A stretch of DNA of 64,000 nucleotides from Caldithrix abyssi DSM 13497 (GCF_001886815.1 NZ_CP018099.1:620001-684000); one strand, 5' to 3'. Shown: positions 33,967-43,013, numbered from the stretch's first letter. Made by a program: numbers and translations. Notes: generated by a model from the letters alone, not told the origin.

Positions 33967-35007
33967 CTATTGTTCAGCCTGTAAAAAAGCTTCCCTTAAA
34001 TGCGAAACCCAATAATCGACCAGCTTAAACACATCTTCCGTGCCGGGAGCGCCGTCCACGCCCATGGGAACGATCACCGGAATGGCGCCCACTTTTTCGC
34101 AAATTTCCCGAACTTTGTTTTCGCTAAAATAATTGGCCGACATCAGTACCTTTACCTGATTCCTGCGCATCTCTTGTAGCAGTTCTTCCACATGTTTTGG
34201 CGAGGGCGGTATGCCTGGTTTGGGTTCAACATAACCAATCACTTTAAGGCCAAAGGTCTGTTGAAAGTATGCCCAGTTCTTGTGATAGGCCACGATCTTT
34301 TTTCCTCTAAAAATCAAAGCCTCTTTCATCCAGCCGCCAAGGTAGTCGATGAGCTTGCGATCATTAAAAGACTTGCTCTGTAAAAAATCGATGAGCTTGC
34401 CGCTTTGCGTTAATTTTGTCAACAGGTCGCCGCCCATCAATTGCACGAGCTCTTTGCCGAACATGCGTTCATCAATTTGCTGTTTAAATTTTTGTAAATT
34501 TTGTCTGAAATAGTCGGCATGTGCCGGATCGTTTTTCTCCAGACCAATTTCAATATTCTCGGCGATTTTTTTGAAGTTCAGCGGGCCGGTGATGATGTGC
34601 GGATTGCCATAGATGTGAACCCCGCCCTCGCTTCGTGAAAACACAGCCGGTTTATCCAGAAGATCAATACCGTCGCTGGCCGAAACGTATCCAATCTCTC
34701 CGGAACGAATGCGCGGATTTTTAGACATATCGACCAGGGTAGGAACCCATAGTTCCAGGTCTAATCCGGTCGAGACAAAAACATCTGCCCGGTTCAATAA
34801 AACGGCAAAGCTCGGCTTGGGACGCACAAAGTGCGCATCCTGATTGCCGGGCACAATATATTGCACCGTAACGTATTGGCCGCCAATCTTTTGGGCGATA
34901 TCGGCATAGGTGCTTAACGTTGTTACCACGTTCAGTTTATTGTTGGCCGATAAAGAACCGATCGGCAAAAATATCAGCAGTAAAAACCACCACTTTATTG
35001 TTTTCAT
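33967..35007 (-). CDS. Metal ABC transporter substrate-binding protein (ZnuA/TroA-like)
   Basis: A 346-residue periplasmic protein: signal peptide to about ...GSLSA (21), then a cluster A-I binding fold. Probable ligands are His59 (GNQDAHFVRPKP), His137 (GNPHIITGP), His242 (VAYHKNWAYF) and an acidic residue near ANYFSE. The three histidines fit zinc or manganese. The start follows GGAGG. It lies 15 bp behind the outer-membrane barrel gene and ahead of the permease gene, forming an uptake operon across both membranes. Confidence 0.9.
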   Translation of the reverse strand: MKTIKWWFLLLIFLPIGSLSANNKLNVVTTLSTYADIAQKIGGQYVTVQYIVPGNQDAHFVRPKPSFAVLLNRADVFVSTGLDLELWVPTLVDMSKNPRIRSGEIGYVSASDGIDLLDKPAVFSRSEGGVHIYGNPHIITGPLNFKKIAENIEIGLEKNDPAHADYFRQNLQKFKQQIDERMFGKELVQLMGGDLLTKLTQSGKLIDFLQSKSFNDRKLIDYLGGWMKEALIFRGKKIVAYHKNWAYFQQTFGLKVIGYVEPKPGIPPSPKHVEELLQEMRRNQVKVLMSANYFSENKVREICEKVGAIPVIVPMGVDGAPGTEDVFKLVDYWVSHLREAFLQAEQ

Positions 35008-35022
35008 GTTGCCTCCATCTGT

Positions 35023-36345
35023 TTAGTAGCGTTCGTGTTTGTGCGGGCCGGCCGCCCAGGTTAATTGCAAACGAATGAGATGCCGCGTTTGCAGCGGAAC
35101 ATTGCCGTCCGAATAGTTGTATTGCAAACGCAAGCGTACCCAGTGGCTTTGCCACCAGGTAATGTAGGGCACCACCTGATAAATGTACTTGCCGTCGTTA
35201 TCGATCGTAAAGGGCTGGGTGTAATCCAGGCGCAGGCCGGCATGCAGCCATTCGTTAAAGCGGAATTCCGCATACGAATAGCCGCCCAGGGCCGAAATGT
35301 TCTGGTTTAACGGAAGTTGTTTGTCGGCATAGTACAATTCCGAACGCCACAAAAAAGAATGGTAGTGAGCTTTATTTAACGGTTCCCATAAAAGAGTCAC
35401 ATCCAGTCCGGCCAGGCGCGTTAAACGCTGTTTTTCGTCAATGCGCTGGCCATCCTGAAAACCGCGCAGATTGTTCTCTCCGACCATCCCGGTTATGCCG
35501 ATTTCCAGGTAGGTGGCGGGATTTACATCATAGTAGTTTTTTAGGTGGGCCAGAACAGCCGGAAAGGAGAACAGTGAACCGGCAAACAAATGGTCGTTTT
35601 GACCGTTGGTCACTTGCATGGTTAACGCGCTGGCGTGCGCCCACCAGGCCGGCATCAGCCATTCCGCCGAAAATCCGATCTGATTTAATCCCTCCTCGCC
35701 CAAAATGGTGGTCAGAGCCAGCGGAAATTCAAACTGATCCAGGCCGTGCGCATGCCAGCGATTAAGCACCCCAAATTGCTGTCTGAACTTGCCTGCAGTT
35801 AAAGAGATGTTTTTGAGTACATTGGGCCATGTTACATAGGCTTCGCCCAGTTCAATGCCCTCGGGCGTAACTTCCAGCGCAATTTTGGTCAGGCTGAAAG
35901 GGTCTAAATTGCTCTGAATGTGCAGGCCGATAACGCGAAAATACGCTCCGCTTCTATGCGCTTCGCTAAAACCGTCCTCATTTAAAACGCCCTGCAGGTA
36001 AGCGTCGCCGGTGACGCTTATTTCAGGGTTCAATGCCTGCAGCGATCTTTGGCCGCTTTTAAAACTTTTTGGTTCTGGCTTTTCGTCGGTGGATGATGCC
36101 TGCTGCCAGGCTTGCTGTTTTAATTGTTGCAATTCGGCCTGAGCCTGCTTTTGTTCCAGGCGTTTGATTTGCTCCCGCAATTGCAACAGTTGTTGTTTTA
36201 GTGAATCCGCAGTATTTTCTGAAATGTCCTGCGCAAAAAGCACGGAAGCCAACATGGAAAAAAATAGAAAGCTAATGGTAAAAATTTCAATTTGAAATGG
36301 AATTTTTTTACACACCGGTTTTGCTGATCTCTGATTAGAAACCAT
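35023..36345 (-). CDS. Outer-membrane beta-barrel protein of a metal-uptake operon
   Basis: 440 residues with a CAGGAGG ribosome site. A long basic n-region, signal peptide (ending near LFAQ), then a coiled coil rich in Gln/Leu (about 45-85; QLLQLREQIKRLEQKQAQAEL), followed by a porin-like barrel: alternating strands such as EISVTGDAYLQGVL, LTAGKFRQQFGVLNRWH, VRLRLQYNYSDG. Coiled coil plus barrel is typical of trimeric substrate-selective porins. Because it is encoded 15 bp ahead of a ZnuA-like protein it probably admits zinc or manganese to the periplasm. Not a TonB receptor: no plug domain is seen. Confidence 0.75.
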   Translation of the reverse strand: MVSNQRSAKPVCKKIPFQIEIFTISFLFFSMLASVLFAQDISENTADSLKQQLLQLREQIKRLEQKQAQAELQQLKQQAWQQASSTDEKPEPKSFKSGQRSLQALNPEISVTGDAYLQGVLNEDGFSEAHRSGAYFRVIGLHIQSNLDPFSLTKIALEVTPEGIELGEAYVTWPNVLKNISLTAGKFRQQFGVLNRWHAHGLDQFEFPLALTTILGEEGLNQIGFSAEWLMPAWWAHASALTMQVTNGQNDHLFAGSLFSFPAVLAHLKNYYDVNPATYLEIGITGMVGENNLRGFQDGQRIDEKQRLTRLAGLDVTLLWEPLNKAHYHSFLWRSELYYADKQLPLNQNISALGGYSYAEFRFNEWLHAGLRLDYTQPFTIDNDGKYIYQVVPYITWWQSHWVRLRLQYNYSDGNVPLQTRHLIRLQLTWAAGPHKHERY

Positions 36346-36394
36346 CTACACCTCCTGAATTGGTCTTAAAATTAAAGAGAATAAAAATCAGACA

Positions 36395-36539
36395 TAGTTT
36401 TGCAAAATTAAGCTATGAGTGTTGTCATCCTGATGAGCAAAGCGACGAAGAATCTCCATGTTATTATTTAACTTCTAAAAGATTCTTCCCCACCAGGGCG
36501 AGATCAGAATGACAAAAAGCGCAATTTTGCAGAATTCTA
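36395..36539. repeat. MITE-2-like element, degraded copy
   Basis: Ends TAGTTTTGCAAAATT and AATTTTGCAGAATTCTA are imperfect inverted repeats; the inside holds GTCATCCTGATGAGCAAAGC and its partial mirror GATCAGAATGAC. It is related to the 144-bp element at 22342 but without a clear flanking duplication. It lies between the small Cys/His gene and the barrel gene, within the presumed operon. Confidence 0.6.
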
Positions 36540-36544
36540 AAAAC

Positions 36545-36829
36545 CTATAAACTTAAGACCGAAGGAGGCGCGCGCCTGGAAAAGGAGTGGAAAAAAATCT
36601 CGGCAGGGAGGATTTGCGCTTTAAGGCTAAGCGTGCCTAAAGGCGCCGTGGCAAAAGCGGAAAAAACAGCACAAAAGACCGGCACAAAATGAATCGAATG
36701 GCTTAAAACGTATGCCGGGCAGGAATCGTTCCCTTTTTGCAGAGGGGAGTGGTTATGCGCTAAATCCCCTGCGGAAACGATGAATAAAAAGATCAGCCCC
36801 AGCGCTACGATTGATAATTTACGACTCAT
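36545..36829 (-). CDS. Small exported Cys/His protein at the head of the metal operon
   Basis: 94 residues. An N-terminal signal or membrane helix (LSIVALGLIFLFIVSAGDLA) is followed by AHNHSPLQKGNDSCPAYVLSH, a His-His-Cys cluster like the HxH...CPxC segments of small proteins next to zinc and copper transporters, then a second hydrophobic stretch (about 48-72). The last 20 residues are basic. No family is named with confidence. Position ahead of the barrel and binding-protein genes, and the metal-ligand cluster, suggest metal handling in the periplasm. Confidence 0.55.
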   Translation of the reverse strand: MSRKLSIVALGLIFLFIVSAGDLAHNHSPLQKGNDSCPAYVLSHSIHFVPVFCAVFSAFATAPLGTLSLKAQILPAEIFFHSFSRRAPPSVLSL

Positions 36830-37526
36830 TTTTTTGCCATTGCCTTTCGCCTGTCAGGTTTTGCGCCAGCCATTTAAAAGCTGCGGGCGCAGAGCACGCA
36901 AAAATCCATGATTAACAGAACAGAGAATTTTCAAATTTTCACAATGCTTTTTTAATGAGACCGATCTCTGTTCCTCAGGAATAAACTTAATATGAATATG
37001 ATATTATTCCAAAGCAAAAGAAAATTTGACAGGTATAAAAATTACCAAACTTGAAGGGGAATTTTTCTTTTTTTGATTGTTCTAAAAATATTTTAAGAGA
37101 AGGTTTCGTTCAAAGTAGCCGTTTTTTACTGTTTCGGTAGGAAGAGTCTTTAAAACCAGGTTGTTTTTTCAGAAGTTAATGGCATCTTTTCCACCGGGGC
37201 AGATTTGAAATGCCTGTTCACTCTTTTTAGAGCGTGCGCAAAAAAACTTCAAAAAAAAGTTGATATGTGAAAAATATATCATTATATTTGCTTGTGAAAT
37301 TTATATCGTGAAAAGAATCACAGAAAAGCGCGGTCATTTAAGCATCAGCGTAAGAAATAGGTTGCGCTTAATACGCAACAACAAGATGGAAGAAAATGAT
37401 GGCCAGGTATTGGAAAGACAATGAGGTTAATTTTTTTGACGGCGTTCAGGCGATTTACTTTAGAAATACCGCCTGACAGCGTCAGAGAAAATTAACGGTA
37501 CAAATTAATTTAAGGAGAAACGAAAA
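36830..37526. other. Divergent intergenic region with candidate operators
   Basis: About 700 bp without a credible gene, serving the metal operon leftward and the dehydrogenase gene rightward. It holds GAATA-TGATAT-TATTC (36994-37009), TGATAT-N9-ATATCA (37261-37281) and a hairpin CAGGCG.../...CGCCTG (37447-37475) about 50 bp ahead of the dehydrogenase start. Long AT-rich runs could contain promoters, but no single one stands out. Confidence 0.45.
36994..37009. promoter_or_regulatory. Candidate Fur/Zur-like operator upstream of the metal operon
   Basis: GAATATGATATTATTC is an inverted repeat (GAATA/TATTC around six bases), AT-rich like Fur-family boxes, about 165 bp upstream of the small Cys/His gene. 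Assignment is by position and symmetry only. Confidence 0.25.
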
Positions 37527-38624
37527 ATGAAAAGTACAACATTATTTCCCGGGCGATATGTGCAGGGGGCGGACGCTCTCAAACAATTAGGAAAAGAAGT
37601 GTCGAGATTGGGCGATCACGGCTTTGTGATTTGCGATCCTTTTGTTTATGAAAATTTGTTGCCTGATTTCAAGTCGGAAATGGAAGGGGCAATAAACATT
37701 TCTCTGGAAAAATTTAAAGGCGAATGTTCCGATGAAGAAATTGCCAGATTAGTATCCGCAGCAAAACAGTTAAAGGTCAATGTGGTCGTGGGCATTGGCG
37801 GAGGAAAAACATTAGATACCGCCAAAGCTGTTGCTCATGAACTGAAAGTACCGGTGGCCATTGTGCCCACCATTGCTTCGACCGATGCGCCCTGCAGCGC
37901 GCTCTCTGTTATTTATACGCCAGAAGGAGAGTTTAAGCGATATCTGATTCTGGATAAAAATCCGGACCTGGTTTTAGTAGATACGCGGGTGGTGGCCAAT
38001 GCGCCGGCCAGATTTTTGGTTGCCGGTATGGGCGATGCGTTGGCAACCTGGTTTGAAGCGGAGTCATGTAAGCAAAGCCATGCCGGCAATATGAGCGGAG
38101 ATGTGGGCTCGATGACGGCGTACGCCCTGGCTAGACTGTGCTTTGAAACCTTGCTGGAATACGGCTTTGAAGCAAAAATGGCATGCGAAGCGAAATCGGT
38201 TGTGCCGGCTCTTGAGCATGTGGTTGAGGCCAACACCTTGCTTAGCGGACTCGGTTTCGAAAGCGGAGGACTTGCTGCCGCGCACGCCATTCATAATGGA
38301 TTAACCGCTCTGCAGCCAACCCATGCCTATTTTCATGGCGAAAAAGTAGCGATAGGGACTTTGGCCTCTCTTATTTTAACGGACAAAGACAGAAAGGTCA
38401 TTGATCAGGTGTTCAGTTTCTGTGAATCTGTGGGGTTGCCAACCACCCTGGCGGATATTGGTCTTAAAGATGTTACGGACGAAGAATTAATGCGCGTGGC
38501 AACTTTAGCCTGCGCCGAAGGCGAAACGATTCATAACGAGCCGTTGCCTGTAACGCCTTCAAAAGTGTTTTATGCTTTAAAAACAATGGATGCCATCGGT
38601 AACAGCAGAAAAGCCAGCAAATAG
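37527..38624 (+). CDS. gldA: Glycerol dehydrogenase
   Basis: A 365-residue member of the iron-type alcohol dehydrogenase superfamily closest to GldA. NAD motif GGGKTLDTAKA (91-101), PTIASTDAPCSALSVIY (114-130), and zinc ligands Asp170 (GMGDALATWFEA), His253 (AAHAIHNG) and His270 (AYFHGEK) with the spacing of known GldA enzymes. It oxidises glycerol to dihydroxyacetone or the reverse. AAGGAG sets the start. The next gene, 227 bp on, is another dehydrogenase of the superfamily, suggesting alcohol or redox-balance metabolism. Confidence 0.9.
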   Translation: MKSTTLFPGRYVQGADALKQLGKEVSRLGDHGFVICDPFVYENLLPDFKSEMEGAINISLEKFKGECSDEEIARLVSAAKQLKVNVVVGIGGGKTLDTAKAVAHELKVPVAIVPTIASTDAPCSALSVIYTPEGEFKRYLILDKNPDLVLVDTRVVANAPARFLVAGMGDALATWFEAESCKQSHAGNMSGDVGSMTAYALARLCFETLLEYGFEAKMACEAKSVVPALEHVVEANTLLSGLGFESGGLAAAHAIHNGLTALQPTHAYFHGEKVAIGTLASLILTDKDRKVIDQVFSFCESVGLPTTLADIGLKDVTDEELMRVATLACAEGETIHNEPLPVTPSKVFYALKTMDAIGNSRKASK

Positions 38625-38851
38625 TTACGGCGCTGTTCGCAAGTTGACATAAATTCGCTTAAAAACTTTAGCTGAACATGGATTAGAATTACAAACGGCA
38701 CATGAAGCCAGGTCGGTTAAAAGACATTTTTTAGATCAGGAAAAGTAATTGAATCAATTAGAGTTCATTGAAAAAAAATCAAATGCGTTTGCCAACTGTA
38801 AAAAGTCAGGCAGGCGCCAATCATTTATCTTAAAAATTAGGAGGAATAGTC

Positions 38852-39997
38852 ATGTATAGTTATTTCATGCCAACCGTTAACTTAATGGGAGCAGGCGCGG
38901 TTGCCGAAGTCGGCAACCAGGTAAAAATTCTGGGCGGCTCAAAAGCTCTGGTTGTAACGGATAAACCATTGATTGGCGCCGGCATTGTGGAAAAGGTGAC
39001 AAAATATCTGGACGACAGCGGCGTTAAGTATGTTATTTTCGATGGCGTTCAACCCAATCCTACGGTGGGAAATGTTGATGAAGGCGTGGCGCTTTATAAA
39101 AAAGAAAATTGCGACATCATCATTGCCGTCGGCGGCGGCAGCCCGATTGACTGCGCCAAAGGTATTGGGCTTGTGCTTACTAACGGAGGTTCCATTAAAG
39201 ACTATGAAGGTCTGGATAAATCCAAAAACCCCATGCCGCCCTTTATCGCAGTAAACACTACCGCAGGAACAGCCAGTGAGATGACCCGTTTTACCATTAT
39301 TACAGACACGGATCGTCATGTAAAAATGGCCATTGTTGACTGGCACGTCACTCCTAATGTAGCCATCAATGATCCGGAGCTAATGGTAAGCATGCCCGTT
39401 TCTCTTACCGCAGCTACTGGTATGGATGCATTAACGCACGCTGTTGAGGCTTATGTTTCGACCATTGCAACGCCTGTAACCGATTCTGCGGCGCTGAAGG
39501 CGATTGAACTCATTGGTCAGTATTTGCGTCCCGCTGTTGCCAACGGCGACAACATGGAAGCAAGAGACAAAATGGCCTACGCCGAATTCCTGGCCGGAAT
39601 GGCTTTCAATAATGCCAGTCTGGGATATGTTCATGCCATGGCGCATCAGTTGGGTGGTTTTTACGATCTGCCTCATGGTGTTTGCAACGCGATCTTGTTG
39701 CCGCATGTTCAACGTTTTAACATGATTGCCTGCCCGGAACGATTTGTGGATATCGCCAAAGCGTTGGGCGAAAATGTTGAAGGGCTTTCGACCATTGAAG
39801 CTGCAGACGTCGCACTGGAAGCCATCCAGAGGCTGTCCAGTGATATTGGCATCCCCTCCGGTTTAAAGGAACTGGGCGTTAAGGAAGAAGACCTGCCAAC
39901 ATTGGCGGACAACGCCATGAAGGATGCCTGTGGTCTGACCAACCCACGCAGGGCAACCAAAGAAGAAATTATTCAAATCTTTAAGAATGCCATGTAA
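38852..39997 (+). CDS. Iron-containing alcohol dehydrogenase (type III)
   Basis: A 381-residue enzyme with GGGSPID (94-100) for NAD binding, TTAGTASEMTRF, and metal ligands Asp192, His196 (GMDALTHAVEAYVS), His261 (GYVHAMAHQLGG) and His275 (LPHGVCNA), the FucO/DhaT pattern. Substrate could be 1,3-propanediol, lactaldehyde, ethanol or a similar alcohol. A strong AGGAGG ribosome site precedes it and a clear terminator follows. With the upstream GldA it makes a small fermentation-type pair, though each has its own spacer. Confidence 0.9.
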   Translation: MYSYFMPTVNLMGAGAVAEVGNQVKILGGSKALVVTDKPLIGAGIVEKVTKYLDDSGVKYVIFDGVQPNPTVGNVDEGVALYKKENCDIIIAVGGGSPIDCAKGIGLVLTNGGSIKDYEGLDKSKNPMPPFIAVNTTAGTASEMTRFTIITDTDRHVKMAIVDWHVTPNVAINDPELMVSMPVSLTAATGMDALTHAVEAYVSTIATPVTDSAALKAIELIGQYLRPAVANGDNMEARDKMAYAEFLAGMAFNNASLGYVHAMAHQLGGFYDLPHGVCNAILLPHVQRFNMIACPERFVDIAKALGENVEGLSTIEAADVALEAIQRLSSDIGIPSGLKELGVKEEDLPTLADNAMKDACGLTNPRRATKEEIIQIFKNAM

Positions 39998-40011
39998 GGG
40001 TAAGCAAAATG

Positions 40012-40044
40012 AAGGGGGCAAGGCTCAATTGCCCCCTTTTATTT
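40012..40044 (+). terminator. Rho-independent terminator after the alcohol dehydrogenase
   Basis: AAGGGGGCA and TGCCCCCTT pair around a 9-base loop and are followed by TTTATTTT. It sits 15 bp after the stop codon. Confidence 0.85.
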
Positions 40045-40146
40045 TGATTTTATCTGCGCTGTCACTCAGTGCAGAAATTTATGAAAATCAAAAGATCCCC
40101 ACTCGAAAAACAACGCTTTAATGACAAATTTGCATTTTCCTGCCCT

Positions 40147-41855
40147 GGAGGCTGTTGCATGGGGGGGAGGAATTAATGCTTATATTCTCCGATATTGATA
40201 ATTTTTTCTCATTCTTAAGCGTTGGGCAAAATATAGAATTAAAAACGCCAAAATATTCTTTGAAAATAAAATTAATAGATCATCTTTTTCTTGTGATGCT
40301 GTTATAAACGCTGCTAAACGTTTCCCTAACATATTTTTAAATAGAACATTAATATTATGCCCAATACACATTAACGTAAATTCACTACGAACATTATTAA
40401 GACCAGATAAGGAAAATCCACGATAGCCTAAATTATGCTTCAAGTTACCAAAAACAGGTTCAACTGTCACCGAACGCTTCTTTAGTCGTTCCTGCGCCGC
40501 TGAAGTTTGTAACTTTTTCGCCATACGTTCGCAATAACTCTCATTAACTGAACGATGGATTTGCTTAACTTTCTTTTTACTGGAAATACATAAATTAATT
40601 AAGGGACAGTCCTGACAATCATTGGAACGATATACGATCCGTTCGCTATTCCTCTCAACTGGAAAAAGCTTCTTACCCGTCGGACATTCATAGTAATCTC
40701 CCTGTTCATGATACACAAAATCACTTCGTTTTAGTTTTCTTTCTTCTTTTTGCAATTCTTCCTTGGAGGTTGGTGTCTCCTTTATCGAACGATTGGATAA
40801 CTGGGGATCGGCTATTACGGCATCAATCTGCTTTTCTTCCAATTCTTTTAGGTCTGTGCTATTGTGATAACCGGAATCGGCCGTGTAAGATCGCTTATCA
40901 TCTGAACCAAGATTCTTCTCTACTTGTTCTTGAATCGGTATGAATTGACCCTGGTCGTTGGGCTGGCTTACGACTTCATGAGCTACTATTAAATGACTGG
41001 ACATATCTACGCCTAATTGTGCGTTATAGCCCGGTCCATCCACCGAAGGCATCATGCGGGCATCCGGCTCTTTTACATTTATTTGATGTCTTGAACGGTG
41101 TTCTGATTTGAGCTGTTTCTTACGCTCTTTCAATTGGGCTTTACGTTCTAATATCTCTTTCTCTAAGCGCTCAAGCCGTTCTTTCTCCGCTCGAAGAGTT
41201 TCTAAATCTAATTCATCCGTGGCCCCCTGTTCTACAAAATTACAGCGCTGCATGTATTGCTTGATCTCTGCTCTTAACTTCTCTATACGTTTGTCTAATT
41301 GATCCTCAGTGTAGCCATGACGCTTACTGCTGTGCGCTTTGATTTTCGTGCCATCTATGGCTATCTGGTTGAAACTACTTATGCCTTCGGCCTGGGCAAT
41401 TAAAAGTATCTCTACAAAATATTGGTCTAATAAATCCAAATGTGCCTTGCGAAAACGACTTAATGTACTATGATCCGGATGCTGATTCCCAGTGATATAA
41501 ATGTAGCGCGTATCATATTTACACAATTCCTCCAGCTTACGGGTGCTGGTAATGCCGTTACTATAAGCATAAAACCATAAGGCAAGCATCATGTCTGGGG
41601 CATAAGAATCACCGCCTTGTGAACTATAACGGGAATAAAGTGCACTTAAATCAAGGCGCGAAACCAACTCCACTACAAATCGACTCTTTGGATCGTCTCT
41701 GGCAAAATCTTCCACACTATAGCCAAAGAGATTCATTTGTGAGCGATTATAAGTAATAAAACTCATGGAATTCCTTTGTTATTACTTGTTTTATCTGTCG
41801 CCCAGAATTTACAAATTTTTTGAATTTTACTCAAACTGAATTTGCAACAGCCTCC
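40147..41855 (-). mobile_element. IS1182-family insertion sequence, copy A
   Basis: 1709 bp with 13-bp terminal inverted repeats GGAGGCTGTTGCA. Same length as copy B at 54859-56567, in opposite orientation, with an identical transposase protein. Outside, CCTGCCCT on the left and CTGGCGG on the right restore a GC-rich near-palindrome if a 2-bp duplication (CT) is assumed. The identity of the two copies implies recent transposition. Confidence 0.9.
40180..41766 (-). CDS. IS1182-family transposase (copy A)
   Basis: A 528-residue DDE transposase. N-terminal DUF772 region (SALYSRYSSQGGDSYAPDMMLALWFYAYSNG, then DHSTLSRFRKAHLD), first catalytic Asp in QIAIDGTKIKA, a coiled-coil insertion (LRAEKERLERLEKEILERK), second Asp in YTADSGYHN, and a Cys cluster (YECPTGKK, CQDCPLINLC) before the last acidic residue in VEPVFGNLKHNLGYRGF. 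The intact frame and AAAGGAATTCC upstream suggest an active copy. Protein identical to that at 54948. Confidence 0.93.
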   Translation of the reverse strand: MSFITYNRSQMNLFGYSVEDFARDDPKSRFVVELVSRLDLSALYSRYSSQGGDSYAPDMMLALWFYAYSNGITSTRKLEELCKYDTRYIYITGNQHPDHSTLSRFRKAHLDLLDQYFVEILLIAQAEGISSFNQIAIDGTKIKAHSSKRHGYTEDQLDKRIEKLRAEIKQYMQRCNFVEQGATDELDLETLRAEKERLERLEKEILERKAQLKERKKQLKSEHRSRHQINVKEPDARMMPSVDGPGYNAQLGVDMSSHLIVAHEVVSQPNDQGQFIPIQEQVEKNLGSDDKRSYTADSGYHNSTDLKELEEKQIDAVIADPQLSNRSIKETPTSKEELQKEERKLKRSDFVYHEQGDYYECPTGKKLFPVERNSERIVYRSNDCQDCPLINLCISSKKKVKQIHRSVNESYCERMAKKLQTSAAQERLKKRSVTVEPVFGNLKHNLGYRGFSLSGLNNVRSEFTLMCIGHNINVLFKNMLGKRLAAFITASQEKDDLLILFSKNILAFLILYFAQRLRMRKNYQYRRI

Positions 41856-42319
41856 CTGGCGGAATGAGGAATGACAGCCAGAATCATTTAACCATTCAAT
41901 TAAGGCAGCATAGCCGCAACCAAAATCAACCACAACGTGCGCAAAGTCATTTTCTCGTAGCTTAAACCAATAATCGCAGAAACGGATTAAATAAATTATT
42001 CTGAGACCAAAGCTAAGCAAACCGGCACTCTACTATTCGGGCACAGCCTCCCGCTCCGCGTGATAATTCGTAATTCGTAATTTTTAATTGTAGTACAGCA
42101 TAGCCGCAACCAAAATCAACCACAACGTGCGCAAAGTCATTTTCTCGCAGATTACGCCAATAATCGCAGAAACGGATTAAACAAATTATTTCAAGCGACC
42201 ACAGAGAGCTCAGAGGAGTCACAAAGAGCGCAAAGAGTGTTAAAAATTTAAAATAGTTTAAATTGCCCTCACCCTCTTGTACCATTACTCCCAGACAAAA
42301 GATTAGGAATGACCGTACT

Positions 42320-42430
42320 TGTAAGGGCGAAGGATTTCCATTCCCACTTTATCCAGAGCGCTTTTTTTATATGACTAAAGATTAATGCTTACCAGAGTTG
42401 AATTGTTCTTGGAAATCCTTCGCCCCTACG
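42320..42430. repeat. MITE-1 copy
   Basis: 111 bp from TGTAAGGGCGAAGG to CCTTCGCCCCTACG. The core contains AGAGCGCTTTTTTTATATGAC, the variant that matches the copy later split by the IS1634 element. Confidence 0.8.
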
Positions 42431-42485
42431 TAAACGGTGGTAGGAATTCACCACATTTGCAGAAACATTTTTGAAATGACAGACT

Positions 42486-42525
42486 AACTATTCAACCATT
42501 CAACTAATCAACCATTCAACCAATC
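42486..42525 (+). repeat. 8-bp tandem repeat block (AACYAWTC x5)
   Basis: AACTATTC, AACCATTC, AACTAATC, AACCATTC, AACCAATC in perfect 8-bp register. Confidence 0.85.
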
Positions 42526-42618
42526 CAGCCATGGCTGGACAGATGCTACGAAGGAAGTATTCTAATGGTTCGAGGCAGAATTAGATGAGAAAATGGCCTG
42601 AATAACCATAAAAAAAAG

Positions 42619-42691
42619 TGGAGCCGAGGAGATTCGAACTCCCGACCCCCAGAGTGCGATTCTGGTGCTCTCCCAGCTGAGCTACGGCCCC
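42619..42691 (-). tRNA. tRNA-Ala (anticodon CGC)
   Basis: The minus strand begins GGGGCCGTAGCTCAGCTGGG and folds as a cloverleaf: acceptor GGGGCCG/CGGCTCC with the G3-U70 pair that identifies alanine tRNAs, anticodon arm CCAGA-ATCGCAC-TCTGG with CGC at 34-36, and T arm with GTTCGAATC. The 3' CCA is not encoded; a T run follows. Confidence 0.95.
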
Positions 42692-42790
42692 AACTCAATA
42701 AAATTTAAGCGATAAAACCTTGAAAAGCAACTCATCTCCAGCATTAAGTACAAAAAGGAATTGGATTGGAGAAAAGAACGCCTTATCAAA

Positions 42791-42818
42791 TAAAAAAGCC
42801 CGGCTAATGCCGGGCTTT
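42791..42818 (-). terminator. Terminator downstream of tRNA-Leu
   Basis: On the minus strand AAAGCCCGGC and GCCGGGCTTT pair around four bases and run into TTTTTTA. It lies directly after the tRNA-Leu gene and before tRNA-Ala. Confidence 0.85.
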
Positions 42819-42821
42819 AAG

Positions 42822-42905
42822 TGCCGGAGGTCGGACTCGAACCGACACGCCCCGAAGGGCACTGGATTTTGAGTCCAGCGCGTCTGCCAATTCCACCACT
42901 CCGGC
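42822..42905 (-). tRNA. tRNA-Leu (anticodon CAA)
   Basis: The minus strand begins GCCGGAGTGGTGGAATTGGC. Acceptor GCCGGAG/CTCCGGC, anticodon arm CTGGA-CTCAAAA-TCCAG with CAA at 34-36, a long variable arm (TGCCCTTCGGGGCG) typical of class II tRNA-Leu, and T arm GGTTCGAGTCC. Reads the UUG codon. CCA not encoded. Confidence 0.95.
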
Positions 42906-43013
42906 TGTTGAGCAGTGCAAATTTAAATTTACTTATGTTAAAAATCAAATTTTTCGTTTGCCATATTACACTATTTTTCTTTAGATTGCAAAAAACAACA
43001 GGAGAACCTCCCC

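Larger units (their letters stand above)
41904..42568 (+). repeat. Composite interspersed repeat with duplicated left end
   Basis: The left part occurs twice, at 41904-42000 and again from 42095, separated by a short spacer with ATAATTCGTAATTCGTAA. The second unit continues through AACCACAGAGAGCTCAGAG, ACTCCCAGACAAAAGATTAG, MITE-1 (42320-42430), the 8-bp block (42486-42525) and AAGGAAGTATTCTAATGG. It occupies nearly all of the gap between IS1182 copy A and tRNA-Ala. Frames that can be drawn through it on the minus strand follow the repeat, not a gene. Confidence 0.8.

Noticed and set aside
41763-42285. Two 85-90 residue minus-strand frames with nearly the same internal peptide (FCDYW..LRENDFAHVVVDFGCGYA)
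   Set aside because: Both are translations of the duplicated left end of the composite repeat; frames are not kept in the other copies.
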